DNA from: CAVVUC01 sp963751395 | GTDB taxonomy: Bacteria > Verrucomicrobiota > Verrucomicrobiia > Chthoniobacterales > Chthoniobacteraceae | DNA length: 64,000 nucleotides | Direction of reading: 5' to 3' | Assembly (NCBI GenBank): GCA_963751395.1 | Contig: CAVVUC010000002.1 | Coordinates: 1,488,001-1,552,000, forward strand | Shown here: one piece after another, positions 34,849 to 46,454 of the stretch | Position numbering within the stretch: position 1 is the stretch's first letter | Layout: every line of letters starts with the position of its first letter | Made by a program: the position numbers and the translations under genes | The notes under the pieces: generated by a model | What the model was told of the DNA's origin: nothing | What the model saw: the letters and a program-made list of their open reading frames with translations, nothing else | The model's database searches: none

Positions 34849-36345
34849 CTACTTCGAGGTCGGCAGGTAACGATAATAGACCTCGAGCATCAGCACGCAA
34901 AGTGTCGTGCGGTAAACTTGCCCGTCCAAGGATCCGGCACTCTCGAGTCCTCCGAGTGCCTTCGGGTTGCCGGTGGGCGGCCAACTGCCATCGGGGGATT
35001 GAGCGTTCACGATTTCATCCTGGAACATTTGGTTCCAAGTTCCCCATTTGTCCTTCGTCATGAAGCAAGCCTGCGTGTCGTAATACCACCGGTAAAGATT
35101 CGCGTCCGTGGCTTTGTACTCCACTCTTGGGCCGCGGAGAATCGCTTTCAAACCCTCGCGAATGTAGCGATCCTTCTTTCCCTCGGAGCCAATCGTGAGA
35201 CAGAGAACGCCGACGCCAGCCAGTTGTCCCTGCGGCCGGTCACCCGCCCTGCGATAACCGAACGTGCCGTTCTTCGGATCGAACACGCGCTCGAAATTGT
35301 TCATCGCGCTGTCGAGTGTCTCATGCACTTTCTCGATCGGCAGTTCTGTCAGTTTCGCGGCTTTCAGCGCCTGCACCTGCCAGCCCGAAACCGAGGTGTC
35401 GGATTTTGGATTTCCCTCCTGTCCCGCCTCTTTCTCCGCAGCGGCGTCGAGGTCGTAAGCATAAGCCCACCCGCCATCGGGCCGAATACCGGCGGTAATA
35501 TATCCCACAGCTTTCGTCAGGACCGGAACGATCCGTTCATCCTTGGTCATCGTGTAAGCCTCGCCCAGCGCATAGGTTGCAATTGCGTGCGCGTAAACAG
35601 GGGCTCCCCTCCCAAAGGACTTGCCGCTAAAGCTTAGGCGTCCATCCGCAGCGGCACCCGCCTTCAGCAACGCATCGACGCCCGCCGCAACGGTCTTTCC
35701 GTATTCCGGCGAGTTCTGCGTTTCCCCATGTCCAAGAAAAGCGAGCAGGGCCAGCCCCGTCATGGCTCCCTTGTGCGACGATCCCCAGGTTCCATCCGGA
35801 TTCTGCACGCTGCGCAGCCATTGCAGCGCCTTCACCACGGCTTGATCGCTCTTCTCCTTGCCTCCGCCTTGTTTGAGAACTGAGCCGCGACGTTCACTCC
35901 CGCGTCCCGACATTGTGCCGGGGAGTCCTGCGCCGGTCATCGACTTGGTCGATGTCGAAGCAATTCTTTCCGTCGAGACATTCGAAATCTTCGGCGCGAT
36001 GACCGGCATCGCGTTCATCGTGAAGCTCTGCACGGTTGGATTGGTCGTCGTGATCGCGGTCATCGTCGGAGCCACCGGCTCGGGAGTGACGGTGAACGTG
36101 GGCGTCTGCGTATCGAGCGGATTGTCCGGCGTGGGAGGCGTGACCTGGGCATCCGAGGAAAGGAACCCTTCGCCCTCTGCCGCGAAGTCCGGCGGTTCGA
36201 CGTATTTATTGAACAGGACGGTGCCTCCGAAAAAAACGACGAGAAGGATGTGCATCAGCAGCGAAATGGTGAGGAATCGCGATGCAAGAATCTTTTGCTG
36301 AAGCTTCTCCCATGGGGAGTGTTCGGAGGAGGTGCCGTTTGCCAT
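34849..36345 (-). CDS. TonB-like-anchored squalene-cyclase-fold protein, copy 2
   Basis: About 498 residues from the ATG at 36345 (a GTG at 36363 would add six). Same plan as copy 1: membrane helix LTISLLMHILLVVFFGGTVLF with Ser-x3-His, a Pro/Thr/Val-rich linker, then toroid repeats SVQNPDGTWGSSHKGAMTGLALLAFLGHGE, GIRPDGGWAYAYDLD and NAQSPDGSWPPTG. The toroid domain is strongly similar to copy 1, the linker is not. The tandem arrangement points to gene duplication. Probably a periplasmic protein held in the inner membrane. Confidence 0.8.
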   Translation of the reverse strand: MANGTSSEHSPWEKLQQKILASRFLTISLLMHILLVVFFGGTVLFNKYVEPPDFAAEGEGFLSSDAQVTPPTPDNPLDTQTPTFTVTPEPVAPTMTAITTTNPTVQSFTMNAMPVIAPKISNVSTERIASTSTKSMTGAGLPGTMSGRGSERRGSVLKQGGGKEKSDQAVVKALQWLRSVQNPDGTWGSSHKGAMTGLALLAFLGHGETQNSPEYGKTVAAGVDALLKAGAAADGRLSFSGKSFGRGAPVYAHAIATYALGEAYTMTKDERIVPVLTKAVGYITAGIRPDGGWAYAYDLDAAAEKEAGQEGNPKSDTSVSGWQVQALKAAKLTELPIEKVHETLDSAMNNFERVFDPKNGTFGYRRAGDRPQGQLAGVGVLCLTIGSEGKKDRYIREGLKAILRGPRVEYKATDANLYRWYYDTQACFMTKDKWGTWNQMFQDEIVNAQSPDGSWPPTGNPKALGGLESAGSLDGQVYRTTLCVLMLEVYYRYLPTSK

Positions 36346-36465
36346 GTAATTATGAATAACCACTTTTGCCGTTCATGCCAAGCGGTCGATGCCAAAAAAT
36401 AGAAAGAATTTTACTGGCCGGAAAAGGTCTGGATTCCGGGCGCCACCCCCTTCGATGTCCCGAAC

Positions 36466-39400
36466 TTAACCGGCGTCGTCGCCACCAACCGGGGGAGGGG
36501 AGATATTTACAGGACGAATTTTTGGCAGGCGCAGCATTTCCTCTCTCTGCTGAATCAGGGCGTCGCGCTGCTGGGCGAGCGAGTCGATCTGTTGTTTCGC
36601 CGACTCCTGGACGGATGCGAGTTTGGAAACCGCCTCCTCTTTTTCCTTGAGCGCCTCCTCGCGTTCCCGGTGGGCACGCTCCACCTGGGCTGTTTGCGCC
36701 TCGCGGTTGCGGGCAAGATCGTAAGCAGTCTTGTTCGACAGGGCATCGCGTTCCCCGGTGAGCGACTGAATCTGGATGCGCTGCTCTTCCAGCCGCTGTT
36801 CGAGGCTCTTGAATTGTTGCTCGCGCTCTTTCATCAGCTTTTGGAAATTGTCGCCGATGGCCTGGAACTCCAGCTTGCTGTCCCGGCGAAGCGCGCTGAG
36901 CTGCTCGCGGACTGCGCTTGATTTCGTGCGCTCGGCTTCCATCGCCGCGGTGAGTTCCTGGGCGGCAGCGCGCAATTTCTCAATCTCCGACGCGGCTTCG
37001 TCCTTGTCCTTGGAAAGGCCGGCTTGCTGGTCAAGAAGGCTTTGGCGTTCTTTCCTCCGGGACTCCTCGACGTGTGCGAGCCGCGCTGAAACTGCCTCCC
37101 GCTCGCTGATGATCTTCTCACGCTCCTGCTGAAGCGCGGCGATCTGCTGCTCCAGACCGGCGTGCTGCTCCGCAACGCTCGCCTGAGCGCCTTCGCGTTC
37201 GCGGACGAGCTTGTCCCGCTGTTCGGTGAGTTCGTTGAGTTGCTTTTGGAAATCCTCCCGGGCGCGTCCGAGTTCGGCGACAACCTTGTCGCGCTCGCGC
37301 AACGCCCCCTCGCGGTTTTCGTTGAAGACCGAGATCTGTTTCTTGTGCGACTCCTCGGCCTGTGCAAATCGGGCGGTCAATTGGTCCTTCTGCTGCGCGA
37401 AATGCTCCCGCTGTTTTCCAAGTGATTCGATCTGCTTTTGCAAATCCTGGTTGAGCTTCTGGACTTCGTTTTTGTGAGCTTCCTCGATCTTCGCGAGCCT
37501 TCCTGCGAGTTCATCCTTCTCTCGCAAGACCTGGTCGCGCTGCTTCGCCAGAGCCTCGGTTTGAGCCTTGTGTTGATCCAGGGCGGCGGCAAGCTGGCCG
37601 CTGACGGAGGCATGTTTGGCTGCAAGCTCCTTGTGCTCGCTGGCAACTCCCGCATGGGTCCGGCTCAGTTCGTCATAGCGCTTTTTGAAATCCTCGCTTA
37701 AAGCCGCCGTCAGCTTCTTGTGGGTGGCCTCGGCCTGCATGAGCTGGGACATCAACTGCTCTCTTTCCTTCGTCAGCCGTTCAACGGCCTCGACCTGCTT
37801 TTTCTGTTCTTCCCCGGCAGCCGCGACCTGTTTGGACAACTGCTCGCGCGCGCGCAGGAGATCTTCGTTCGTCTGGCCAAGTGCCGCGATCCGCTTGTCG
37901 GCTTCCGCCGTCAAAGTCTCCGCCTGCTTCTTGTGAGCGGCTTCGGCTTGAGCAAGCTGCGAAGCCAACTGCTCCTTTTCCTTGGTCAGCCTGCCAAGTG
38001 TATCGGTCTGCTTTCGGGATTCCTCCCTGGTTGCAGCCAACTGCGTGGACAGCTCCTCGCGCTCGCGAAGGACGTTGTCATGCTTCTGGGCGAGTGATGC
38101 GATTTGTTTCTGCTGTTCCGATTCGAGTCGGGTGAGGCGTTCCTTGTCACCCGCCAATTGATCGCGATCACTGGAAAGCGCCTCGATTCGCCTGGAAAGC
38201 TCCTCGCGCGTCTGCGTCAGTTTGGACAGGGCTTCATCGCGTTCCGCAAAAATCCGCGCGCTTTGCTGGCCCAGCACTTCGATCTGTTCCTTGTAGTCCG
38301 TGCGGACCCGCGAGAGCATGGCGGCGGCCTTGTCGCGTTCCTCGACGGTGCTGCCGTGCTGCTGCGTCAGCGCTTCGAGTTGTTTCTTGTGCTCGGCGAT
38401 CGTCTGGGCAAGCTGGTCGCGCTGTTGAATGGCGTCCGACAACTGTTTTTGATGCCCCTGCTTCAGGGCTTCCAGTTGGCCTTGATGGTCCTTGCGCATC
38501 TGCTCGGCCTGCGATGTGGCTTGATCCCGCTGACGCGCGGTGCTGTCGCGCTCCTGGGCAAGCAGACCGAGTTGTTTTTTGTGTTCCTCGCCCAGCATGG
38601 CCGAGCGCTTCTCGAAATCGGCGGCAGCCTTCGCGATCTGCTGCGCCATCTGATCGCGTTCGGAAACAATCTTCTGCATCTGCTGTTGAACCGAGGCGAG
38701 TTGTTGCTTTTGATGCTCAACCTGCCTGGCATGCTCTGCGGTCAACTCCTGTAGTTTCCTCGCGTGTTCATTGGTCGCCTGCTGAAGCTGCGTCGAGACC
38801 TGCGCCTTCTCGCGCGACAGGAGGTCCCTTTGCCCGTTGGCGGCATCCAGTTGCTTCTTGAACTCTTCGCGTTCCCTGGCGAGTTGCGCGTTTGCCTCAT
38901 CACGCGCTTTGGAAATCTCAGCGATCGTCTTCTTCTGAGCTTCGGTTGATTGCGCCAGTTGCGCGGAGATTTGATCGCGTTGCTTTGCGAGGCCATCCCG
39001 CTCGGAGCCAAGCGCAGCCAGTTGTTTCCTGTGCTCCTCGGTTGTTTGCGTGAGCTTGCCGGCGAGTTGATCGCGCTCGCGGCTCAAGTTCTCGCGCTGC
39101 GAAACGGCAGCATCCAACTGCTTCTTATGTTCCTGGATCGCCTGGGCGAGTTGAGAAGACAATGCCTCCCGCTCCCTGGCAATTCCCTCGCGTTGAGATT
39201 CCAGCGCCTTTATCTGCCTGTCGTGTCCGGCAGTCAGGGCTTCGACCTGCGTCTTCAATTCCGAACGCGCCTGGGCAACCTGGGTCGCCAACTGTTCCTT
39301 GTCGCGATTCAAGGCGGCCCGCTCCTGATTGAACGAGTCAATCTGCTTCTTGCTTTCCGCAGCCAGGCTCTGTGCCTGTTTCTGATGTTCGAGTTTTAGC

Positions 39401-42400
39401 GCCTCGATTTCCTTTTTGAAATTGGCCGTGATCGCAAAAGTCTGGCTCGCCAGTTGGTCGCGCTCGCGCGAAATCTGATCGCTTTGCCGCTTGACCGCTT
39501 CAAGCTGCTTGTTGTGCTCGGCATTGAGAAGGTCGAGCTGCTTCTTCTGCGCCTCGCGCAACTGCGTGGATTCGAGCGAGAGGCGGTCTCGTTCACGGAT
39601 AATTTCCTCCCGCTGCTGGACGGACACAGCGAGCATTTTCTTGTGGTCGCCGGCGTGCGCCGCAATCTGCGTCCTGTAGTTCTCATGCAAAGCCTCGACC
39701 TCGATCTGGTGATCCTTGCCGAGGGACGCGACGAGCTTGGAATGCTCCTCCTTCGTGCGGGCCAGCAGAGTGGAAATAGAATCGCGATCGCCGACCAGGG
39801 CTTCGGTTTTCCTCCTGTGCTCTTCTTGTAAAGAGAGAATCTGCTTCTTGTGGTCTTCCGTTAGCTTTGCAAGCTGGGTCGTCAGCGCGTCGGCCTTTTG
39901 CTGCCAGTCGGTCCGCTGCTGCGCCACGCCGGCGATTTCCTTCCTGTGCGTCTCGCCAAGAGCTTCGATCTGCTGCCTGTGTGCGTGGGCTAAAGACTCG
40001 GCCTGCTTCTTGAACTCATCCCTGGCGCCTGCGAGGGCTGCAATTGCCTGGGTCTTTTCCTGAATCAGTTTCTCCTGCTCGCGCTTGAGAGTCTCGATCT
40101 GCTTCTTATGCTCGGATTCCAGCGCCCCGAATTTCTGGTTGTGAACGAGCGTCAGGGACTCGGTCGCCTTTTGATGATCCTGGCTCCTGAGTTGAAGTTG
40201 CTTGTTGTGTTCTTCAGCAAGCGCGGCCAGTTGTTGCTTATGGCCATCCTTCGTTTGTGCCAGTTGATGGGCCACCTGATCCCTCTCGGCGACCAGTGAA
40301 TCCATCCGCTTCTTGTGCTCGATGCCAAGCGCCTCGATCTTCTTTGCGTGATCGGCGCCCAGTGCTTCGAGCTTGCTGTTGTGGGCCTGCGTCAGCGACT
40401 CGATTGCTTTCTGTTGTTCGAGATTGCGGGCTTCAAGCTCCTTCCGGTGCGCTTCGCGAGCCTGTGTGAGTTGGGCAAGCGCCTGGTTCTTTTCAAAGCC
40501 GAGTGTGTCGAGGAGCTTTTTGTGCTCGGCCGACAGTGACTGAATGCGCTGTTCCTGCTCGCGCTTGAACGCTTCGATTTGATTCTTATGGCCCTCGTTG
40601 AGCGACTGGATTTGCCTTTGTAGCGAGGCTGCGCTCTCGGCGAGTTCCTTCCGGTGGGCTTCGGCCAAAGCCTCGGCTTGTTTGGCTGCGGCCTGCGCTT
40701 TTTGTTCGTGCTCGGCTTTGAGCGCCTGGAGGTTGCCGGCGTGAGTCTGGGCAAGTGTCTCCAGCTCTTTCTTGTGCGCTTCGCGGGCTTGAGTGAGCTG
40801 GGTCAGAACCTGGCCCTTTTCGGCCCCCAATGTTTCGACGAGTTTCTTATGCTCTGCGACCAGTGCCTGCGTGCGCTGCTCGTGTTCACGCCTGAGCGCC
40901 TCGGTCTGCTTCTTGTTCTCGTCGTTGAGCGACTGGAGTTGCCTTTGTAACGAGGCTGCGCTCTCGGCGAGTTCCTTGCGGTGGGCTTCGGCGACGGACG
41001 CAGCCTGTCTGGCCGCGGCCTGAGTCTTTTGTTCGTGCTCGGCTTTGAGTGCCTGCAGATTGCCGGCATGAGCCTGGGCAAGCGTCTCCAACTCTTTCTT
41101 GTGCGCCGCGCTCGCCTGAGCGAGTTGGGTCTGTAGCTGGATCTTCTCGCTGCCAAGTGTTTCAGCGACCTTCCTGTTCTCAGCGCCGAGCGTCTGAATT
41201 CGCTGTTCCTGCTCGCGCTGGAGTGTCTCGATCTGCTTCTTGTGCGCCTCGTTCAGCGACTGGAGTTGCTTTTGGAACAAGGCGTCGCGATCGGCGAGTT
41301 CCTTTCGGTGGGCTTCGGTCAAAGCCTCGGTTTGTTTGGCTGCGGCCTGCGCCTTTTGTTCGTGCTCGGTTTTGAGCGCCTGTAGGTTGGCGGTATGAGC
41401 CTGGGCAAGCGTCTCCAGCTCTTTCTTGTGCGCCGCGCTCGCCTGAGCGAGTTGGGTCTGTAGCTGGCTCTTCTCGCTGCCAAATGTTTCAGTGACCTTC
41501 TTGTGTTGAGCGCCGAGAGTCTGAATGCGCTGTTCCTGCTCGCGCTGGAGTGTCTCGATCTGCTTCTTGTGCGCCTCGTTCAGCGACTGGAGTTGCTTTT
41601 GGAACGAGGCGTCGCGATCGGCGAGTTCCTTTCGGTGGGCTTCGGTCAAAGCCTCGGTTTGTTTGGCTGCGGCCTGCGCCTTTTGTTCGTGCTCGGTTTT
41701 GAGCGCCTGCAGGTTGGCGGTATGAGCCTGGGCAAGCGTCTCCAGCTCTTTCTTGTGCGCCTCGCGAGCCTGATTGAGTTGGGCCAGCACCTGGCTCTTC
41801 TCGGCACTCAGCGTGTCCCCGAGTTTTGCGCGCTCTGCTTCAAGCGCCTGGATGCGCTGTTCCTGCTCGCGCTTGAGCGCCTCGATCTGCTTCTTGTGCT
41901 CGGATTCCAGCGCCCCGAATTTCTGGTTGTGAACGAGCGTCAGGGACTCCGTCGCCTTTTGATGATCCTGGCTTCGGAGTTGGAATTGCTTGTCGTGTTC
42001 CTCGGCAAGCGCGGCCATTTGTTTCTTGTGGCCTTCCCTCGTCTGAGCCAGTTGATTCGCCACCTGGTCGCGCTCGGCCAGCAATGAATCCACCCGCTTC
42101 TTGTGCTCGAGGCCAAGCTCCTCGATTCGCCTGCCGTGATCGGCACTCAGCGCTTCGAGCTTGCTGTTGTGGGCCTGCGCCAGCGATTCGATCGTCTTCT
42201 GGTGTTCCAGATTGCGGGCTTCAAGTTCCTTCTTGTGCGCTTCACGGGCTTGGGCGAGTTGAGCGACTGCCTGGTTCTTTTCAGAAGCAAGCGTGTCGAG
42301 GAGTTTCTTGTGCTCAGCCGACAGCGACTGAATGCGCTGTTCCTGCTCGCGCTTTAGCGTCTCGATCTGCTTCAGATGCTCGTCGTTGAGCGACTGGACC

Positions 42401-45400
42401 TGCCTCTGGAGCACTGCTTCGCGGCTGGCGAGTTCCTCGTTGTGCTTTTTCAACAAAGCATCGATTTGCTTCGCGACGCCCTGGCTCTTCTGCTCGTGCT
42501 CGGCCTTGATCGCCTGCACGTTGCCAGCGTGACTTTGGGCAAGTGTCTCCAGTTCTTTCTTGTGCGCCTCGCGAGCCTGGGCGAGTTGGGCCAGGACCTG
42601 ATTCTTTTCGGCGTTTAACGTCTCAGCGAGTTTCTTCTGCTCCGCGACCAGCGACTGCATGCGCTGCTCGTGTTCGCGCTTGAGCGCCTCGACCTGTGTC
42701 TTGTGCTCCGCGATGAGGGTGTGGAGATTCTTCTGCTGCGCTTCCGCAATTGCCTCGGCCTGCTTCGCGGCAGTCCGCGTCTTTTGCTCGTGCTCGGCTT
42801 TGAGCGTCTGGATGTTGGCTGCGTGAGTCTGGCTTAATGTCTCCAGCTCCTTTTTGTGTGCTTCGCGGGCTTGAGCGAACTGGGTGAGCAACTGGCCCTT
42901 CTCGCCGCCAAGCGACTCCGCGAGCTTCTTGTGCTCTGCGCCGAGTGTCTGAATCCGTTGTTCCTGCTCTTGCTTGAGCGATTCGATTTGTTTCTTGTGC
43001 CCCTCGTTGAGCGACTGGAGTTGCTTTTGGAGGCTGGCTTCGCGCTCGGCGAGTTCTTTGCGGTGCGCTTCCGCCAGTGCCTCGGCCTGCTTCGCGGCGG
43101 CCTGGCTCTTTTGCTCGTGCTCGGTCTTGAGCGCATGGAGGCTGGCTGCGTGAGTCTGGGCAAGTGTCTCCAGCTCTTTCTTGTGCGTTTCACGAGCTTG
43201 ATTGAGCTGGGCCAGCATCTGGCTTTTCTCACCGTCAATCTTGTCAACAATCTTCTTGTGCTCCGAACCCAGGGATAGAACGCGCTGCTCCTGCTCCCGC
43301 TTGAGTGCTTCGATGCGGTTCTTGTATTCCTCGTGGAGCGACTGGATTTGTTTCTGGAGCGAAGCCTCCCGCTCGGCGAGTTGCTTCCGATGCCCTTCCG
43401 CCAAAGCCTCGGCATGCTTCGCAGCGGCCTGCATCTTCCGCTCGTGCTCGGCATTCAGTGCCTGGAGGCTGGCGGCCTGGGTCTGGTTGAGCTTTTCAAA
43501 TTCGCGCTTGTGGTCGAGGGCGCGCACCTCCAGCTCTTTCGCGTGCGCCTCACGAGCCTGCGCGAGTTGGGCAAGGATCTGGCCTTTCTCTCCAGTCAAC
43601 GAGTCCAGGAATTTCTTGTGATCGGTGGCGAGCAATTGAATCTGCTTTTGATGCTCCCCGGCCAGGCTTTCGACGTGCTTCTTGTGATCGCCTGTCAGCG
43701 ACTGAACTTTCGCTTCGTGATCGTGTCGGGCCAGCTCGAGCTCACGCTTGTGCTCTTCCCTTGCTCTCGCGAATTCATTCGCCGCCTGTTCCTTTTCAAG
43801 CGAGAGCTTCTGTTTGTCCTGCTCGAACGCCTCGGCCTGCTTCTTGTGTTGATCGTTGAGCGACTGGATCTGTTTCTGGTGGGCGGCGTCGCGTTCGGCA
43901 AGTTGCTTTCGATGATTCTCGGCAAGCAGCTCGATCTCTTTCGCCTGCGTTTGCTTCAGGGCTTCGACCTGCTTTTTGAAAAGCTCCGTCTCGCTCGAGA
44001 GCCGCGCGGCGAGTTGTTCCCGATCGTTGATGACCTGGTCGCGCTGCTGCGCAAGCGCAGCCAGTTCCCGCCGTTGGTCCAACTGGAGAATATCGACCTG
44101 CTTCTTGTGTGAAGTAAGGGCCTGCGACAGTTGGAATGAGAGAGAATCGCGCTCGCCGGTCAAATCGTCGCGGTGCCGCGTCATCTCGGTGAGTTGCTTC
44201 TGAAGCGCCTCGCGCACCTGCTTGAGTTCGGCGGCAACCAGATCGCGCTCTTTAACAATGCCGTCCCGCTGCTGAGCCAGCGCCGTGAGTTCCTTTGCGT
44301 GCGCGGCTTTGACGCCGTCGATCTGCTTTTGATGCTCGGCTGCAAGCGTCTCGAGGGCTTTCTTGTTCTCGCCGGACATCGAGGCCACAGCCGCGTCTTT
44401 TTCGCGCACGGCCTGCTCGCGCTGCTGGCCGGAGGCATCGAGTTGCTTTTTGTAACCAGCTTCGATCGCGCCGACTTTCTCTTGATGGGCGCGGGTCAGT
44501 TCCTCAACCTTCCTGGTGTGCTCCCTGGCGGCTTCAGCCAGCTTTGCATTCAGCGCCTGAACATCGCGCAGGGTGTTGTCACGTTCGGTGGCGAGTGCTT
44601 TGACCTGCTTTTGATGATCTTCAACAGATGTCTTGAGTTGCGAGATGGTCTCGTTTCTCTCCTTCACGACTCCATCGTTTCGCTGGGTCAGTGTCTCGAT
44701 TTCCTTGCGATGGGCTTCCTTCGTCTTTGCGATCTCGGCTGTGAGCGCCTGCTTTTCCTGAAGCGCCTTTTCGCGCTGCTGGTTGATGGCTTCGACCGCC
44801 TTTTGATGATCGGCGTTGAGCGTCTCGATCTGCCGCTGCCGGTCGCGGTTCATCGCCTCGATCTGGGTCTTCTGGTTGGCCCGCAGTTCGGCGAGTTGAG
44901 CCGCCGCTGCATCGCGTTCGCGAATGGCGTTATCGCGTTCCCAAGAGGAGGTCTTGATCAGCTTTTTCTGGTCGTTGAGGCTGACTGAAAGCCGCGAGAG
45001 CGCGTCGTCCTTGCCCTTGACTTCCGTCGTCCCGCGCTCACTCAGCTCCTTGATTTCCTTGAGGTGGGCTTCCTTAGCTGCGCAATCTGGGCGGCCAGTG
45101 CATCGCGCTCACGAACGGCGCTCTGGCGCTCGACGTTCAACGCGTCGATCTGCTTCTTGAACTCTTCCAGCGAGGCGGAAAGCTTTGCAAGCTCGCGGTC
45201 CTTTTCCTTGAGGATCTCGGCCCGATCGGAAAACCCGGCGGCTGCCTGCTCGCGGCTCTTGTTCTCCGTATCTGCGGCTTGGGCCAGCGCCTTGTCGCGT
45301 TCGACAATCAAGGCTTCGCGTTCGCTCGATAAAGCGTTCAGACGCCCGGAAATGTCGTCGCGTTCTTTGACCGCTTCGTCCCGCTTTTGGATCAGCAGCT

Positions 45401-46337
45401 CGATCTGGCGCGTCGCTTCGGTCAGGCGTGTCGTCAGTTCCTCGACGGCTTTGTCCGCGGGCTGCTGGCTGGCTTTGACGGAGGCCGTCGCAAGTTGCTG
45501 AAGCGCGACTCGTTCGCGAATTCCCTCCGGGCGGGAGGCGGCTTTCGCGTCTGGCAGATGCAGGAAAACTTCGGTCAGCGGAATCGGGAACTTCCGCGAT
45601 TCGTTCGGAAAAAAAAGCGCACGGTGCTCCGCGGGCAACGCGGCGAGAAATACGGCGGCGGGAATTTCGACCTTGCCGGTGGGCAACTGCGGTTCGACCG
45701 ATTGCAACGGCAGAAAAATGCACAGGGATTCATCGACCGTCTCAGGATGCTTCGCGAGGTAATCCTTTGGAAGTCCTGCGAGGATCGCTGCCAGGCTGAG
45801 ACCGATCTCGCCCTGAATGGCGGGCAGGGGGGCTGCGGGTGTTTCTTTTCGTGCTTCCGAACGGTCTGCAGCGGAGGAGGGGAGCGGAAGATCGGCTGCG
45901 GAGGGATTCTTGGGAGCCTCGGCGGACTGGAACTTCGAAAACCAATTGACCACGCCGAAACGCTCCTTGCGGATGGGTTTGGCTGGTGTTGCCGGTTGCT
46001 TCGTCTCGCTGGGCGCAGCCTCGCGCCGGTCTCTCAGTTTGCCAATCTGCCCGACGACTTTCTGCCACGGAAACATGACTTCGATGTCGTCCGACGGCGT
46101 GATTTTGCCCCGGAAAAGATCCGGGCACGCACTCGCGATTTTCGAGAGCGGCATGGTGGCTTTGCCGCGCGCGATGTCGGCTGCGATCTCGTCGATTTGA
46201 AACCTGATTTCGCGAGCCGGGTCAAGTTCCCCCGTCGCCAAGAATTTCGCGGGGATGCGGGCGATGACGTCGCCCAGTGTGAGGACGATTTCCTTCTCCC
46301 GATTTGCCGTTTCAGGTTCGCTGGATTGAGTTGCCAT
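36466..46337 (-). CDS. Giant coiled-coil protein, about 3,290 codons (one frameshift)
   Basis: Two long frames (46337-45042 and upstream-open to 36466) join if one base is restored at 45078, where QIAQ-AKEAHLKEIKEL is then read, the same phrase type as in the rest of the protein. The N-terminus (about 1-265) holds two copies of an 80-residue unit, 17-100 and 177-262, with pattern LxxVIxxIPxxxL...GKxxxPLxxI. A linker NWFSKF lies between. From about residue 295 to the end the protein is almost continuous Lys/Glu/Gln-rich coiled coil, including exact-length 109-residue repeats. The C-terminus ends LPKIRPVNISPPPVGG. No signal peptide or membrane helix is visible, so a cytoplasmic scaffold or filament is likely. 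The family is not recognised. Confidence 0.85.
40757..43492. repeat. 327-bp (109-residue) tandem repeats within the giant coiled-coil gene
   Basis: The marker GTCTCCA recurs at 40757, 41084, 41411 and 41738 with spacing of exactly 327, and again at 42839 and 43166 (327). One 294-base unit (42545-42839) and one diverged 807-base stretch lie between. Neighbouring units at 41084-42065 are nearly identical over long stretches, so the repeats were copied recently or are kept alike by recombination. Confidence 0.85.
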
Positions 46338-46454
46338 TTAACAGATGTTGGAACGAGGTCCCTAAGCCAAAGCATCTGCCAGACCAGCCGGTCCTGGACA
46401 CCTAACTCAGACAACAACGCTCCTGTAAAATTCGTGAGAGGTAACTAAGCGGTA

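Noticed and set aside
38104..44988. Several 80-270 codon frames on the plus strand within the giant gene
   Set aside because: They are leucine-rich reverse-strand images of coiled-coil repeats, and recur with the same period as the repeat.
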